Below, in pieces: positions 34,334 to 43,834 of a stretch of DNA of 64,000 nucleotides; the stretch's first letter is position 1, and each line of letters opens with the position of its first letter. Origin of the DNA: Clostridia bacterium (lineage in GTDB: Bacteria; Bacillota; Clostridia; TANB77; CAG-508); contig JAFTJF010000011.1 of assembly GCA_017456555.1 (NCBI GenBank), forward strand, positions 99,831 to 163,830. Reading direction: 5' to 3'. The notes below the pieces were generated by a model that was given only the letters and a program-made list of their open reading frames with translations, ran no database searches and was not told the origin of the DNA. Position numbers and translations under genes: made by a program.

Positions 34334-36031
34334 ATGGAAAAATATGGAATAAAAATATCGAATTATAAATGTTTTGATAATCCAATAGGATTTAATGAAA
34401 TAAAACCTATTAATGTTATTATTGGAAAAAATAATATTGGTAAATCTAGTTTAATAGATATGATAGAATTTCATTATGATATGGATAAATATTATGATGA
34501 ATGTAAGAAAAATTCTAAACTTAAATTAATAATAAATAAAACATTAGATACAAATGATTTAGGACTTTTTTATAGTCATACATCTTCTTCATGGAATAAA
34601 AGTAGCAATCCTAAATTAGATGACTATGCTTATGCAATTAAAAATTTTATAAATAAAGAGTTTTGCTATAATTATAGAGTTTCAAAAGAGTTTTCATATG
34701 GAAGTAAAGATAGTAAAAAAGATTTTCAACACATTCCAAATAAGTTTTTTTTAGACTCGAATTCTTCTGAATCCATACAAATAATTAATAGTATTAGATT
34801 TGAACAAAAAAATGTTAAGAGAATATATTCTGAAAGAAATATATTACCAGAAAAAGATTCCAACATTATACAAGTAGACGGTAATGGAAATGGAGCTAGC
34901 AATATTATTAATAAGTTTATAAATAGAAGTGATTTTGATAGTTCAAAAGTTCAAGTTGAGTTGTTGAAAAACTTAAATGAAATTATGGGAGATGATTATC
35001 ATTTTACTAATATAGTTGTACAAACAATAGAAGATAAAGATAATTTGATATGGGAAATTTTTTTAGATGAAGAACATAAAGGTAGAATTGCTTTATCACA
35101 ATCTGGAAGTGGATTAAAAACAATTATATTATTACTTATTTTTACAATATTAATCCCTGTTCTTGAAAGAAAAAAACTAAGTGATTATGTGTTTATTTTA
35201 GAGGAATTAGAAAATAATTTACATCCTTCATTACAAAGAAATGTAATAAGATATATAGAATCTTTAGTTCCTACAGGAGCAACTTTTTTTATAACTACAC
35301 ATTCAAATGTATTTATTGATTCCTATACTGATTCTAATATCGTTAATTTATATCATTTGTTTAAAACAAATAATCAATTGGAATTAGTTAAGGTTGAACA
35401 TTTTTTAGAAAAAAATTCGTTACTTAATGATGTAGGATTTAAAGCTAGTGATATATTACAGTCTAATGGTATAATTTGGGTGGAAGGACCATCAGATAGA
35501 TTGTATATAAATAAATGGATTGAATTATGGTCGGAGAATACTTTAAAAGAAGGAAAAGATTACCAATGTGTATTTTATGGTGGAAAATTATTATCACATT
35601 TGTCTTTTGAAGATATAGAGGAATTAATTAATCTTTTAAAAGTAAACAGAAATTCTATAATAATGATAGATAGTGATAAAAAAAATGAAACAGAAGAAAT
35701 TAATGCAACAAAATTAAGAATTAAAGAAGAATGCGATTCAAATAATATTATGTGTTGGATTACTAAAGGAAGAGAAATTGAAAATTATATTTCTGCTGAT
35801 ATAATTTTAGATAGTTTAGAGAAAGAATCAAATGAAATATTCGAAAACTATGAAGATATAAAAGATTATTTAAATAAAATAGAAAACGAATTAGGAATAA
35901 AATTTGAATCTAATAAAGTTGGATTTGCCAAAAAATTTATCAATAATATGAATTTGGAAAATTGTAGAAATATTTTAGATTTAAATAACAATATGGACGA
36001 AGTTGTAAAAATTATAAAAAGTTGGAATTAA
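34334..36031 (+). CDS. OLD-like AAA ATPase-TOPRIM nuclease
   Basis: An ABC/SMC-type ATPase fused to a TOPRIM nuclease, as in OLD-family and Gabija GajA proteins. Walker A GKNNIGKSS at 31-39, signature ALSQSGSGLK (about 252-261), Walker B VFILEELENNLHPSLQ, H-loop TTHSN. TOPRIM: Glu384 in WVEGPSDRLYI, then MIDSDK near 445. The later WITKGREIENYI motif also occurs in DUF4435/PARIS AriB-type TOPRIM proteins. No UvrD-like GajB follows, so it is a standalone OLD or a fused PARIS-like system. It sits 27 bp after the methyltransferase, forming a defence cassette with the R-M pair. 565 residues. Confidence 0.8.
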   Translation: MEKYGIKISNYKCFDNPIGFNEIKPINVIIGKNNIGKSSLIDMIEFHYDMDKYYDECKKNSKLKLIINKTLDTNDLGLFYSHTSSSWNKSSNPKLDDYAYAIKNFINKEFCYNYRVSKEFSYGSKDSKKDFQHIPNKFFLDSNSSESIQIINSIRFEQKNVKRIYSERNILPEKDSNIIQVDGNGNGASNIINKFINRSDFDSSKVQVELLKNLNEIMGDDYHFTNIVVQTIEDKDNLIWEIFLDEEHKGRIALSQSGSGLKTIILLLIFTILIPVLERKKLSDYVFILEELENNLHPSLQRNVIRYIESLVPTGATFFITTHSNVFIDSYTDSNIVNLYHLFKTNNQLELVKVEHFLEKNSLLNDVGFKASDILQSNGIIWVEGPSDRLYINKWIELWSENTLKEGKDYQCVFYGGKLLSHLSFEDIEELINLLKVNRNSIIMIDSDKKNETEEINATKLRIKEECDSNNIMCWITKGREIENYISADIILDSLEKESNEIFENYEDIKDYLNKIENELGIKFESNKVGFAKKFINNMNLENCRNILDLNNNMDEVVKIIKSWN

Positions 36032-36084
36032 TAAGAAATTTATTTTGCCACCAAATTGCCCAACAAAATTAAAAAATGAATCTG

Positions 36085-36113
36085 GAACTCTTACAGCAGT
36101 AAGGGTTCTATTT
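36085..36113 (+). terminator. terminator after the OLD-like gene, beside attR
   Basis: GAACTCTTAC (36085-36094) pairs with GTAAGGGTTC (36099-36108) with one non-canonical pair, then A and T5. Confidence 0.75.
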
Positions 36114-36126
36114 TTGTGATTCTGGT

Positions 36127-36137
36127 TACCCGCTCCA
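36127..36137 (+). repeat. attR core
   Basis: TACCCGCTCCA, identical to the tRNA 3' end at 26165-26175; GATTCT precedes both at the same distance. Confidence 0.85.
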
Positions 36138-36196
36138 TTGTTTTCGAAATAAAATAGTTATTTTAGTAGTTGTATACTCACAGAAGAGAGAGATAA

Positions 36197-36225
36197 TTGA
36201 TTTTAAAGTGATTTTGTGTTATAAT
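36197..36225 (+). promoter_or_regulatory. promoter of the 128-residue protein gene
   Basis: TTGATT (36197-36202), 17-bp spacer, TATAAT (36220-36225), 32 bp before the ATG. Confidence 0.75.
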
Positions 36226-36257
36226 ATATCTGTAAGGTTTACAAAGGAGGGAAGATT

Positions 36258-36644
36258 ATGGGATTACTAGATAATTTAAAAAAAGCTTTATCTGGTTCGA
36301 AAAGCAATAGTCAGCCAGTACAAGTAGATAATGAATACGAAAAACAAAGATTAAGTGCACAAATAATTGATTTGGCTAATGGAATAAAAAGAATAAATAG
36401 TTTTGATAGAAGTGTTTGGAATTTAAATGCATCTTCAACCTATGAGTTAAGAAGAAAAAGTTTAGATGAATTAAGAAAGATTCATTCTGATTTATCTTCT
36501 AGATTAGCAGAACTTCAAGGACAAAGTAAAAGACCTAATAAAAATAGAGAGGATTTAGAGGCTGCTAGATGGACTGGAGTACCTGTGAAAGGAATGTCGA
36601 ATCGTGATTTAGATAGATTTCAAAAAGGAGATGATTATAGATAA
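36258..36644 (+). CDS. small soluble protein of unknown function
   Basis: 128 residues, charged and mostly helical, opening with an amphipathic MGLLDNLKKALSGSK and ending in a polar, disordered-looking tail (RWTGVPVKGMSNRDLDRFQ). No known domain. AAAGGAGGGAAG gives strong translation. Monocistronic, between its own promoter and terminator, just outside the mobile element. Confidence 0.6.
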   Translation: MGLLDNLKKALSGSKSNSQPVQVDNEYEKQRLSAQIIDLANGIKRINSFDRSVWNLNASSTYELRRKSLDELRKIHSDLSSRLAELQGQSKRPNKNREDLEAARWTGVPVKGMSNRDLDRFQKGDDYR

Positions 36645-36690
36645 AAATAATGATAGAATAACTATCATTATTTTAAATATATAATAAATA

Positions 36691-36723
36691 AAAGGATGTC
36701 TTTTAGAAAAAGAGACATCCTTT
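36691..36723 (+). terminator. terminator after the 128-residue protein gene
   Basis: AAAGGATGTCT (36691-36701) pairs with AGACATCCTTT (36713-36723). Confidence 0.82.
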
Positions 36724-36784
36724 TGGTTTATTATATAAATACTTTAAATTAGAAACAATAAAAATAAGCAAATACGTGAACTAA

Positions 36785-36813
36785 TTGAAATATTATGTAA
36801 AGTATGCTATAAT
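36785..36813 (+). promoter_or_regulatory. promoter of the GC-richer 451-residue protein gene
   Basis: TTGAAA (36785-36790), 17-bp spacer, TATAAT (36808-36813). Confidence 0.8.
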
Positions 36814-36836
36814 AGAAATATGACTTTTAACAAAAG

Positions 36837-36888
36837 TGACCTACGATAATTTCGGAGGCACTGAGTCCTCCAAGATTTTAATAGGTCA
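36837..36888 (+). promoter_or_regulatory. nested hairpin leader
   Basis: Within the roughly 95-nt 5' leader, TGACCT (36837-36842) and AGGTCA (36883-36888) enclose GGAGG-N8-CCTCC (36854-36871). The outer stem ends 13 bp before the AAGGAGG site, so the fold could affect translation or bind a ligand or protein. No known class matched. Confidence 0.45.
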
Positions 36889-36913
36889 TGACACAAAACA
36901 AGGAGGATTCAGT

Positions 36914-38269
36914 ATGAAGATTACAGATTTAGATGCGTATAAGAGATTGGTGAACATGTTTGAGGAAAAGGGATACTCCCAGGGCGTTGAAGATAAAATG
37001 CCGATTTACAGCTGGGATAATGTTCGAGTTATTCCTAAAAACTTAACACCAGGACACTATGTACATGCTAACAGCTACGGTAAAATCAAGTTTTGGGAAA
37101 TTCCACAAAAGTATCGAACGAGAGCGTTTTTCCTTCACACGTTAACCAGCTGCCACAAAGATATTGTCGAATATGTGAAATCTCATATGAATGAGTTCGA
37201 CAAGCAGTTCTTTAAAGACCATATTGCTACCACATACTATTCGTTGGAGTTTGAAGAAAACGATTTTGAATATATGCCACTGGAATACATCGACGAAGAA
37301 ATGGTAGCATGTGCTATGTTAAGGGCTATTCATTCACGTTATGTGGATAGACGAGATGAGATGGACGATTGGTTCTATTCTGTTCACAGAAGAAAACCTG
37401 AAGTTCTGACTCAGGATTTGTATATTCTCGGTGCTAGATGCTTTGCATCAAAAAGAGGAGGCAAGAATAAATTTCTTGAAATAACTCCTAAAGAATATAG
37501 AACCTCTGAATACTATTTCGCACTGTGCTTGAATAACAGCACACCGGTAATGGAAGATGTTCCTGAAGAGGTTTTGACCAACAACTTTCTTGTAAGTTTG
37601 CTGAATGACAGTATGGAAAATATCAAATGCTTTTCTGAAGCTGCATTGGAAAGAGAACTTCCAATGGCTGGAAAAGGAATGGTAAAATGTTGGCAAGCAG
37701 CCATAATTTGCGATGGATATCAAGTAAGAGAGATTCCACTCAATGATGAAAGAGTAGAGTTCTTCCTGGCAAATTATGACAAGGATTCTTCTGAGTATGC
37801 ATATGGCTTTAAGGATCACTATAAGAGATATCTTCGTCAGAAGAAGGGTGTTCAGAAGCCTAAAAATGATGCGTTGGAACTGGCTAGTATGGCAACTTTG
37901 GCTGGAGCTATGTTTGGAATGGGAAATGATGAAGCAATTGATTTTGGAAATGCAATAACGAATGCTTCAACAGATCGTCAATGTATGCTTCCTATTCACT
38001 ATGGACTTAGAGTTGAAAGCGAATATTGTAAGAAATATGACAGAGAAGAATATTTGCTTGAAATCTATAAAAAGCTCGGAATTCAGGTTGTTGAGGAAGC
38101 GGATGCCTACTATTACACAGCTATCCTGCCGGAAAATATTTCTGTTAGCCATGATGAGTTTGGTTACTGGATAAAGAATTCTGATGGCGAAGAACTTATT
38201 CATTACTATGACAGAGGACCTTTCTACGACAGAAGTGTTACTGTTGACAAGAACAATGTGACACTGTAA
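36914..38269 (+). CDS. GC-richer protein of unknown function (451 aa)
   Basis: ATG at 36914 is chosen because ACAAGGAGG precedes it at 36899-36905; the frame extends upstream into the leader but has no ribosome binding site there. The protein is soluble, rich in Tyr, Glu and Arg, with several similar alpha-helical segments (for example ITPKEYRTSEYYFALCLNNS beside the earlier IPQKYRTRAFFLHTLTSC), suggesting an internal repeat of about 110-130 residues. I do not recognise the family. Base composition is clearly richer in G+C than neighbours (22 of 60 in 37081-37140). Own promoter, structured leader and terminator mark a self-contained unit. Confidence 0.65.
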   Translation: MKITDLDAYKRLVNMFEEKGYSQGVEDKMPIYSWDNVRVIPKNLTPGHYVHANSYGKIKFWEIPQKYRTRAFFLHTLTSCHKDIVEYVKSHMNEFDKQFFKDHIATTYYSLEFEENDFEYMPLEYIDEEMVACAMLRAIHSRYVDRRDEMDDWFYSVHRRKPEVLTQDLYILGARCFASKRGGKNKFLEITPKEYRTSEYYFALCLNNSTPVMEDVPEEVLTNNFLVSLLNDSMENIKCFSEAALERELPMAGKGMVKCWQAAIICDGYQVREIPLNDERVEFFLANYDKDSSEYAYGFKDHYKRYLRQKKGVQKPKNDALELASMATLAGAMFGMGNDEAIDFGNAITNASTDRQCMLPIHYGLRVESEYCKKYDREEYLLEIYKKLGIQVVEEADAYYYTAILPENISVSHDEFGYWIKNSDGEELIHYYDRGPFYDRSVTVDKNNVTL

Positions 38270-38293
38270 TAATCTAATCTGTACAAAAAAGAT

Positions 38294-38325
38294 GCGGAAT
38301 CTACTACTGTAGGTTCCGCGTTTTT
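38294..38325 (+). terminator. terminator after the 451-residue protein gene
   Basis: GCGGAATCTAC (38294-38304) pairs with GTAGGTTCCGC (38309-38319) with one G-T pair, then T5. Confidence 0.88.
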
Positions 38326-38450
38326 GTTTTTTTATATATAAATTCTTTGTTAATAAGAGTTTTAAATATAAATAACATTATGATATAATAAATATGCTAA
38401 AATGAAAAAATACTCGAATATGAAATTAAATAAAAGATAAGGGAATAAGA

Positions 38451-39419
38451 ATGAGAATACCAGATTTATTAGAATATGCAATTGAAAAAGAAACAGGAAA
38501 ATATAATATTAAAGATTTAAAAGAAGCAGCTTTGAACTTAAGCAAAAGATATATGGATAATAAAAGAACTGGAGAATCTTTTTTGAGAACAGGTTTAGAT
38601 ACAATATCTTATTCTGTTATAAGAATGCCTGCTACGTATTCTGCTATTAGAACTTGTTTAGAAAAGATTAAAGAATTAAAAGATTTTAATATTAATTCTT
38701 TATTAGATATTGGTTCTGGAACTGGTGCTGCTGAATGGGCTGTTACAGAAATGTTTGATGTAAATGATATTGTTTGTTTAGAAAGAGAAAAAGCTATGAG
38801 AGATTTATCGAAAAAATATTTTTCTTATAACGAAGAATTAAAAAATGTCAAATTTATAGAAGCAGATATATTAAATGAAGAATTAAAAGAATCAAAAGAT
38901 TTATGCATATTGTCTTATATGATTAACGAGCTTAGTGAAAAAAATAGATTAAAAGTTATAGAAAAAGTTTTATTATGTACCAATAAAGTTTTGTTGGTTG
39001 TTGAACCTGGAACACCAGAAGGATTTGAAAATGTTAAGAGAATTAGAGAGTATGCTTTTGAAAAAGGATATGAAATAATTGCTCCATGCACAGGTTTTAA
39101 TGGCAGATGTGATATTCCAGAAAACGATTGGTGTGCATCAAGTGTTAGGGTACAAAGAACTAAAATTCATAAATATTTAAAAGATGCAGAAATTGGATTT
39201 GAAGATGAAAAGTTTTCATATATTGCAATTAGTACTAGCAAACAAAAATTAAACATAGATAAAAATTTAAAAAGGATATTAAGACATCCAAAAATTCAAA
39301 ATGGAAGAATTGAAGTTAAAACATGTATGCAAGGTGAAATAAAAGAAGAACTAATAACAAAGAAAAACAAGGAAGAATTTAAATTATTAAAAAAGAAAAA
39401 TGTTGGGGATTTATTTTAA
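38451..39419 (+). CDS. Rsm22-like small-subunit rRNA methyltransferase
   Basis: SAM-dependent methyltransferase related to mitochondrial Rsm22. The SAM motif LLDIGSGTGAAEWA is at 84-97, VVEPGTPEGF follows near 180, and the Cys-containing segment APCTGFNGRCDIPENDWC (about 213-230) plus EDEKFSYIAIS match the family's conserved C-terminal region, which binds an Fe-S cluster in characterised members. 322 residues with a Lys-rich tail. No strong ribosome binding site (AAGGGAATAAG). Alone between a TATAAT-type promoter (38384-38389) and a non-coding gap. Confidence 0.82.
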   Translation: MRIPDLLEYAIEKETGKYNIKDLKEAALNLSKRYMDNKRTGESFLRTGLDTISYSVIRMPATYSAIRTCLEKIKELKDFNINSLLDIGSGTGAAEWAVTEMFDVNDIVCLEREKAMRDLSKKYFSYNEELKNVKFIEADILNEELKESKDLCILSYMINELSEKNRLKVIEKVLLCTNKVLLVVEPGTPEGFENVKRIREYAFEKGYEIIAPCTGFNGRCDIPENDWCASSVRVQRTKIHKYLKDAEIGFEDEKFSYIAISTSKQKLNIDKNLKRILRHPKIQNGRIEVKTCMQGEIKEELITKKNKEEFKLLKKKNVGDLF

Positions 39420-39561
39420 AAATAAGAGGTCTTGAAAAGATATAAAAGTCAAGGAGAATTGGTATAAGCAATAAATAATGTTTAAACAATTTTGATTTCA
39501 AAAAAGCGAGACATATGATTGGCTACCCCACATATAAAATTAAATAAAATAAGAACTATAA

Positions 39562-39590
39562 TTGAAAAAGTTTAGTCTAATGTATATAAT
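39562..39590 (+). promoter_or_regulatory. promoter of the gene at 39621
   Basis: TTGAAA (39562-39567), 17-bp spacer, TATAAT (39585-39590). Confidence 0.78.
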
Positions 39591-39620
39591 AAAAATATCA
39601 AAAAAGAAGAGAGGTAAAGC

Positions 39621-40718
39621 ATGGAAGAAAATAATAAACTAACAGGTCAAAGAATACTAATAATATTTTTAATATTAATTATGGGAGGAATTATTTTTTC
39701 AGGAGTCAAACTTCTAACTTCTGAAGATTCTCCTACAGAAAATACACTAGCTACAGAAAATATAATTGATAAACAAAATGATAACGAAAATGTAGTAAAT
39801 GAAGATGCTGGGAATGAAAATACAATTGATGTTGAAGAGGAAGAAGATAATAGTGTAACTGTTACCGAAGTTAATGTTATCAAAGACATTAAAAAAATGG
39901 CTGATGAAGAAATTGAAAGCATTGTAAAAAATACATTAAATGAATATCAAAAAATTCAAGGATATGAGAAAAGCAATATAGGTCCAATGCCTTATTTATT
40001 AGCAATATTGGGGTTAGAAACTGAAGAAGATTTAGATGAATTATCAAGAGGTCAAGAAGATTCAAATGGATATATAAAATCAAATACTGATTATGAAAAA
40101 TTCAAAAATGTTTTATTACAATATGTAACAGAAGATTATTTTATAAAATATTTTTCACAATATAGAAATATAGATGGAAAAGTTGCATTTTGTGATTGTG
40201 CTGGTGGAGGATTTTCTATAGAAATTACAGATGTAAATTTAAAATCAAATGATGGTAATAAATATGTTTTCGGAATTACAATTAAAGATTTAGAAATTTA
40301 TAATAATATGGTTGAAGGCGAAAGAGCAGAGGAAGAAGAGTATTTGTTTGAGAATGAAGTTGAATTTGAATATGTAGATGATAGATTAGTAATTTCAAAA
40401 TACAATGAACAAATAATATTAGAAGGTGTATATTCAATGGAAGCGTCTGATGTTGCATATGAATTTTATAAAGATGGAACTGCTGAATATTCAACAAATA
40501 TGGCTATTTTTAAAGGAACATATACAATGGTAGGAGAAAAAGAATTAAGAATTATATGGGAAGAAAAAACAGAATGGGATCCAATAACAAGTGAAGAAAC
40601 TGTAAAAAGAATGTCTGGAAGAGAGTATGTTGATGTAATTGATGAAACAAACATCGTAGTTAGAACAGAAGTTGAAGGAAAAACATATAGTAACGAATTT
40701 ACTAAATTAGAAAATTAA
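39621..40718 (+). CDS. membrane-anchored extracellular protein of unknown function
   Basis: 365 residues: an N-terminal membrane segment (about 11-31), an acidic Asn/Glu/Thr linker (about 35-80), then two parts. The first (about 85-215) is helical with TDYEKFKNVLLQYVTEDYFIKYF; the second (about 250-365) is a beta-rich repeat-like domain with GTAEYSTNMAIFKGTYTMVGEKELRI, reminiscent of small lipocalin-like sensor domains. No enzyme motif. AGAGAGG precedes the ATG. Monocistronic. Confidence 0.6.
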   Translation: MEENNKLTGQRILIIFLILIMGGIIFSGVKLLTSEDSPTENTLATENIIDKQNDNENVVNEDAGNENTIDVEEEEDNSVTVTEVNVIKDIKKMADEEIESIVKNTLNEYQKIQGYEKSNIGPMPYLLAILGLETEEDLDELSRGQEDSNGYIKSNTDYEKFKNVLLQYVTEDYFIKYFSQYRNIDGKVAFCDCAGGGFSIEITDVNLKSNDGNKYVFGITIKDLEIYNNMVEGERAEEEEYLFENEVEFEYVDDRLVISKYNEQIILEGVYSMEASDVAYEFYKDGTAEYSTNMAIFKGTYTMVGEKELRIIWEEKTEWDPITSEETVKRMSGREYVDVIDETNIVVRTEVEGKTYSNEFTKLEN

Positions 40719-40786
40719 TTGAAATATTTCCCTAAATAAATATATAATATAGTTGATTTAAAATATTGTAAATTTTTGGAGGAGAT

Positions 40787-41701
40787 ATGTGGTTTATTTT
40801 TGCACTACTTGTTATGTTATTTTGGGGAACTGCTGATTTATTTTATAAAAAAAGTGCAGACCAAGAAGAAAAACATACACATTTAAAAACTGTTGCTGCT
40901 GTGGGAATTGTAATGGGAGCTCATGCGATTTTTACACTTCTAACAAATGATTTGAATTATGATTTTAAAAATATTTTGATGTATTTACCAGTTTCTAGTA
41001 TGTACATATTATCTATGGCAATTGGTTATTTTGGACTTAGATATTTAGAACTTTCAATTTCATCACCAATTCAAAATACATCTGGTATTATAGTTTCAAT
41101 TTTGTGTTTCTTAATTTTAAAAGAAACTATGGGGCCAATATCTGTTGTTGCAATTGCTATAATTGCGGTGGGATTATTAGCATTGGGAATTTTGGAAAGA
41201 AAAGCGAATTCAAGTGAAAATCCAGAAGATAGAAAATATAAAATAGGTTTTGTAGCATTTTTAATGCCAATACTTTATTGTATTATAGATTCTTTAGGAA
41301 CATTTTTTGATGCTTATTATTTAAGTATGGAAACAACACCACTTGTGAATATTACTGAAGAAACAATGGAATTAGTTGCAAATGTTTCTTATGAATTAAC
41401 ATTTTTAATTGCTGCTATTGTTTGTTTAATTTTCTTAATTATAAAAAAATCTAAAACAACAAAAGAAACTGTAAAAAATAATTTTTTAGCTGCAATTTTT
41501 GAAACTGCCGGACAATTTTTCTATGTATATGCTTTAAGTGGAAATGCTATTATAGCAGCTCCAATGGTTGCATCTTATTGTGTGGTTTCAATGATTCTTT
41601 CTAGAATTTTCTTAAAAGAAAAATTAACTAAAAAAGAATATGTATCACTAATTTTAATTATAATAGGAATTATAATATTAGGAGTGGTAGAAGAATTATA
41701 A
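40787..41701 (+). CDS. EamA/DMT superfamily transporter
   Basis: 304 residues with ten predicted membrane helices arranged as two EamA repeats. Typical features are FGLRYLELSISSPIQNTSGIIVSIL in the first half and ALSGNAIIAAPMVASYCVVSMILSR in the second, the positions of the conserved helix 3-4 pair. Substrate unknown. The loop between the repeats (about 140-155) is polar. GGAGGAGAT precedes the ATG. Confidence 0.85.
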   Translation: MWFIFALLVMLFWGTADLFYKKSADQEEKHTHLKTVAAVGIVMGAHAIFTLLTNDLNYDFKNILMYLPVSSMYILSMAIGYFGLRYLELSISSPIQNTSGIIVSILCFLILKETMGPISVVAIAIIAVGLLALGILERKANSSENPEDRKYKIGFVAFLMPILYCIIDSLGTFFDAYYLSMETTPLVNITEETMELVANVSYELTFLIAAIVCLIFLIIKKSKTTKETVKNNFLAAIFETAGQFFYVYALSGNAIIAAPMVASYCVVSMILSRIFLKEKLTKKEYVSLILIIIGIIILGVVEEL

Positions 41702-41710
41702 ATAAAAACA

Positions 41711-41741
41711 AAAATCCCAGGTGTTTGAAACCTGGGATTTT
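41711..41741. terminator. bidirectional terminator between the DMT transporter and a convergent gene
   Basis: AAAATCCCAGG (41711-41721) pairs perfectly with CCTGGGATTTT (41731-41741). Confidence 0.85.
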
Positions 41742-41771
41742 GCAGTATATATAGTATATACTTAAAAACAA

Positions 41772-42671
41772 TTATTTTTTCTGAGGGAGCAAAACGATAC
41801 GATAACCGTAATCTTCAAATTCAGCTCTGGTAGATATGAAATTTCGATGACCGATTTCAAAGTAACAGTCCATCATCTCTTTCTCAAAATCGTAATAGCT
41901 GATAAGGAACATACCTCTGGCGCCACCTCTGACAGCACATTGATATCTAATATCACTAAAACTTTCAGAAGTGATTTCAGCACCAGGATAAATCAGATCG
42001 CGAATACCATAAATTCCGTTCTTTCTAAAATCATCATGTACTTCGTCAGAATGGCGATTCCATGCATCATACATAGATTCGTCTTCTTTTTTGACTTCAA
42101 GGACTTCTTTCTCAAAACGTTCATAGATTTCTTCACTTACACAGTCCATTGCAGCTCCACAAGGAAGTGCAGAAATGAAATCATTTTTCTTGGAAAACTT
42201 TTGAGAGTACATTTCTGCATTTTCTTTAGCAGTTGCGAAGTTGACTAAATCAACTGTAGGACCGACAGGAAGATAGGCAATTTCTCTTTCTTTATTCAGT
42301 CTGGCGCGACATATAGAGATGTAGAAACCACCGAAGAATCTTGTTGCTCTCTGAAAATTTTTTACATCAGATTCAACATATTCGACACGGTCTTTGTCTC
42401 TGAAAATGCTACAGACGTATCCTTCAAAATTGCGTCTGCCGGAACGGTAGTGTCTTTTATAACCGTCAAAGATGCCGTTACATTTTAAAGCTCTGACATC
42501 AATCCATTTGAAAATACTTCCATCTTTGTTATTGATGATGAAGAAGCCATTTTCATCGTTTTGGTAGACTTTGAAGCCGGTGAAGACTGGCGGTTTTGCT
42601 CGCTTAGATTTTAATTGTTTTCGTGAGGAGTTTTGAAGTTTCCGGTTAGTTTCTTGCTGCATTTTTGCCAT
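41772..42671 (-). CDS. GC-richer protein of unknown function (299 aa)
   Basis: A soluble protein with a very basic N-terminus (about 1-28, many Lys, Arg and Gln) and a globular rest, with aromatic-rich segments GFFIINNKDGSIFKWID and RFFGGFYISICRARLN. No recognisable domain. Codon use and composition are richer in G+C than the transporter beside it. Its minus-strand promoter is TTGATT-17-TATAAT about 45 bp upstream of the ATG, and GGGAGGATT is the ribosome binding site. Monocistronic and convergent to its neighbour. Confidence 0.6.
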   Translation of the reverse strand: MAKMQQETNRKLQNSSRKQLKSKRAKPPVFTGFKVYQNDENGFFIINNKDGSIFKWIDVRALKCNGIFDGYKRHYRSGRRNFEGYVCSIFRDKDRVEYVESDVKNFQRATRFFGGFYISICRARLNKEREIAYLPVGPTVDLVNFATAKENAEMYSQKFSKKNDFISALPCGAAMDCVSEEIYERFEKEVLEVKKEDESMYDAWNRHSDEVHDDFRKNGIYGIRDLIYPGAEITSESFSDIRYQCAVRGGARGMFLISYYDFEKEMMDCYFEIGHRNFISTRAEFEDYGYRIVLLPQKK

Positions 42672-42766
42672 AAAATAATCCTCCCATAATGTTTAATATA
42701 AAGATATTATACCATTTTTTATCAAAACAATCAACATAATAAGTATATGGTAAACACAAACAAAAA

Positions 42767-43834
42767 TTATTTAAATTCATAAGGTTTAAAATTAAAATTT
42801 AATCCAACATATTTTGGCTGTTCTATAGCTAAATAATTATCAATTGAATTCTTTGCTTTTTCTGAAATTTCGTTAATTCTTTTTACAGAATTTTTATAAC
42901 TTACTAGAGGTATAATGTATCTTTTTTTGCCTTTTGTTGATATACAATATTGATTTTCAACAGGTGTTTGATTTTCAAAAACCGTTGTTGAATTTTGAAA
43001 TTTTATAAAGTTTTCTTTGATATAAGAATCTTCACAATTTAAAATTCTATTAATAATTTCTTTTTCAGAATATGTATATAAATCGTCTATTGTAATAAGA
43101 TTTTTTACATTCATAGATTTTACAATATCTGCAAAAAATTGAAGTGTAACTCTATCTTCATTACTAATCCATTTTGGCCAAAGCTCAGAAATCATAGTAA
43201 CATATTTTTCACAAATTTCAGGAGTTTTAAAACCAAGTTCTTGAATTCCATTCTCATTTTCTAAAATACATACATCATTATAAAATTCTTTTATTGTTTC
43301 TAAATTCCAAATTCTATAGAATGATAATCCATTTGCAAATGTATATTCAAACCTATCAGCACTAAGCATAGGAGTATCATTATCTGCAATAGGGTAAATA
43401 TGATAATCAGATACTTCTTCAACTTTGATGTTATCTTTATTTAAAAGATTAACTATTTCTTTAGAATTTCTTATTATATCTTCTGTTCTACCTTCAGTAG
43501 ATTCTTGTTTTTCGGAATCACCGTTCATAAAATCAATACAATGTTTAAAAGTTGGTGTTGCTATATCATGAAATAAGCCTGCTAAAGTTTGCTTTTTATC
43601 TTTAGTAAAATTCCAAATAATTAAAGCAACTCCAATACTATGGTCCAAATTAGAATACCAAAATTTATTGTTAAATAATTTTGTATAATCAGTTCCACAG
43701 AATATGCTTATTCCGTCAATTCTTTTCATTTCTGGGGTATCTATATATTCTAATAACCATTCAGGAAATTCTGGTGATAATATTTTAAAATATTCTTTTA
43801 CTTCTGGATTTAAGTTTTTTAAATAATTATTCAT
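42767..43834 (-). CDS. HD-domain metal-dependent phosphohydrolase
   Basis: 355 residues. The HD signature is NLDHSIGVALIIW (about 62-74) and GLFHDIATPTFKH (about 86-98, His89-Asp90), followed by a later NDTPMLSADRFEY segment (about 152-165) that may supply the final metal ligand. HD proteins hydrolyse nucleotides or cyclic nucleotides; the substrate is unknown here. Base composition is native (very AT-rich). GGAGGC precedes the ATG. Monocistronic. Confidence 0.8.
   Translation of the reverse strand: MNNYLKNLNPEVKEYFKILSPEFPEWLLEYIDTPEMKRIDGISIFCGTDYTKLFNNKFWYSNLDHSIGVALIIWNFTKDKKQTLAGLFHDIATPTFKHCIDFMNGDSEKQESTEGRTEDIIRNSKEIVNLLNKDNIKVEEVSDYHIYPIADNDTPMLSADRFEYTFANGLSFYRIWNLETIKEFYNDVCILENENGIQELGFKTPEICEKYVTMISELWPKWISNEDRVTLQFFADIVKSMNVKNLITIDDLYTYSEKEIINRILNCEDSYIKENFIKFQNSTTVFENQTPVENQYCISTKGKKRYIIPLVSYKNSVKRINEISEKAKNSIDNYLAIEQPKYVGLNFNFKPYEFK

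Noticed and set aside
34334..36031. Complete Gabija system
   Set aside because: The GajB UvrD-like helicase gene is missing; the element ends about 100 bp after this gene.
36836..36913. N-terminal extension of the 451-residue protein into its leader
   Set aside because: The upstream frame crosses the hairpins and lacks a ribosome site; AAGGAGG stands 8 nt before the ATG at 36914.
41847..42248. Plus-strand gene opposite 41772-42671
   Set aside because: Shadow of the minus-strand gene; no ribosome site or promoter.
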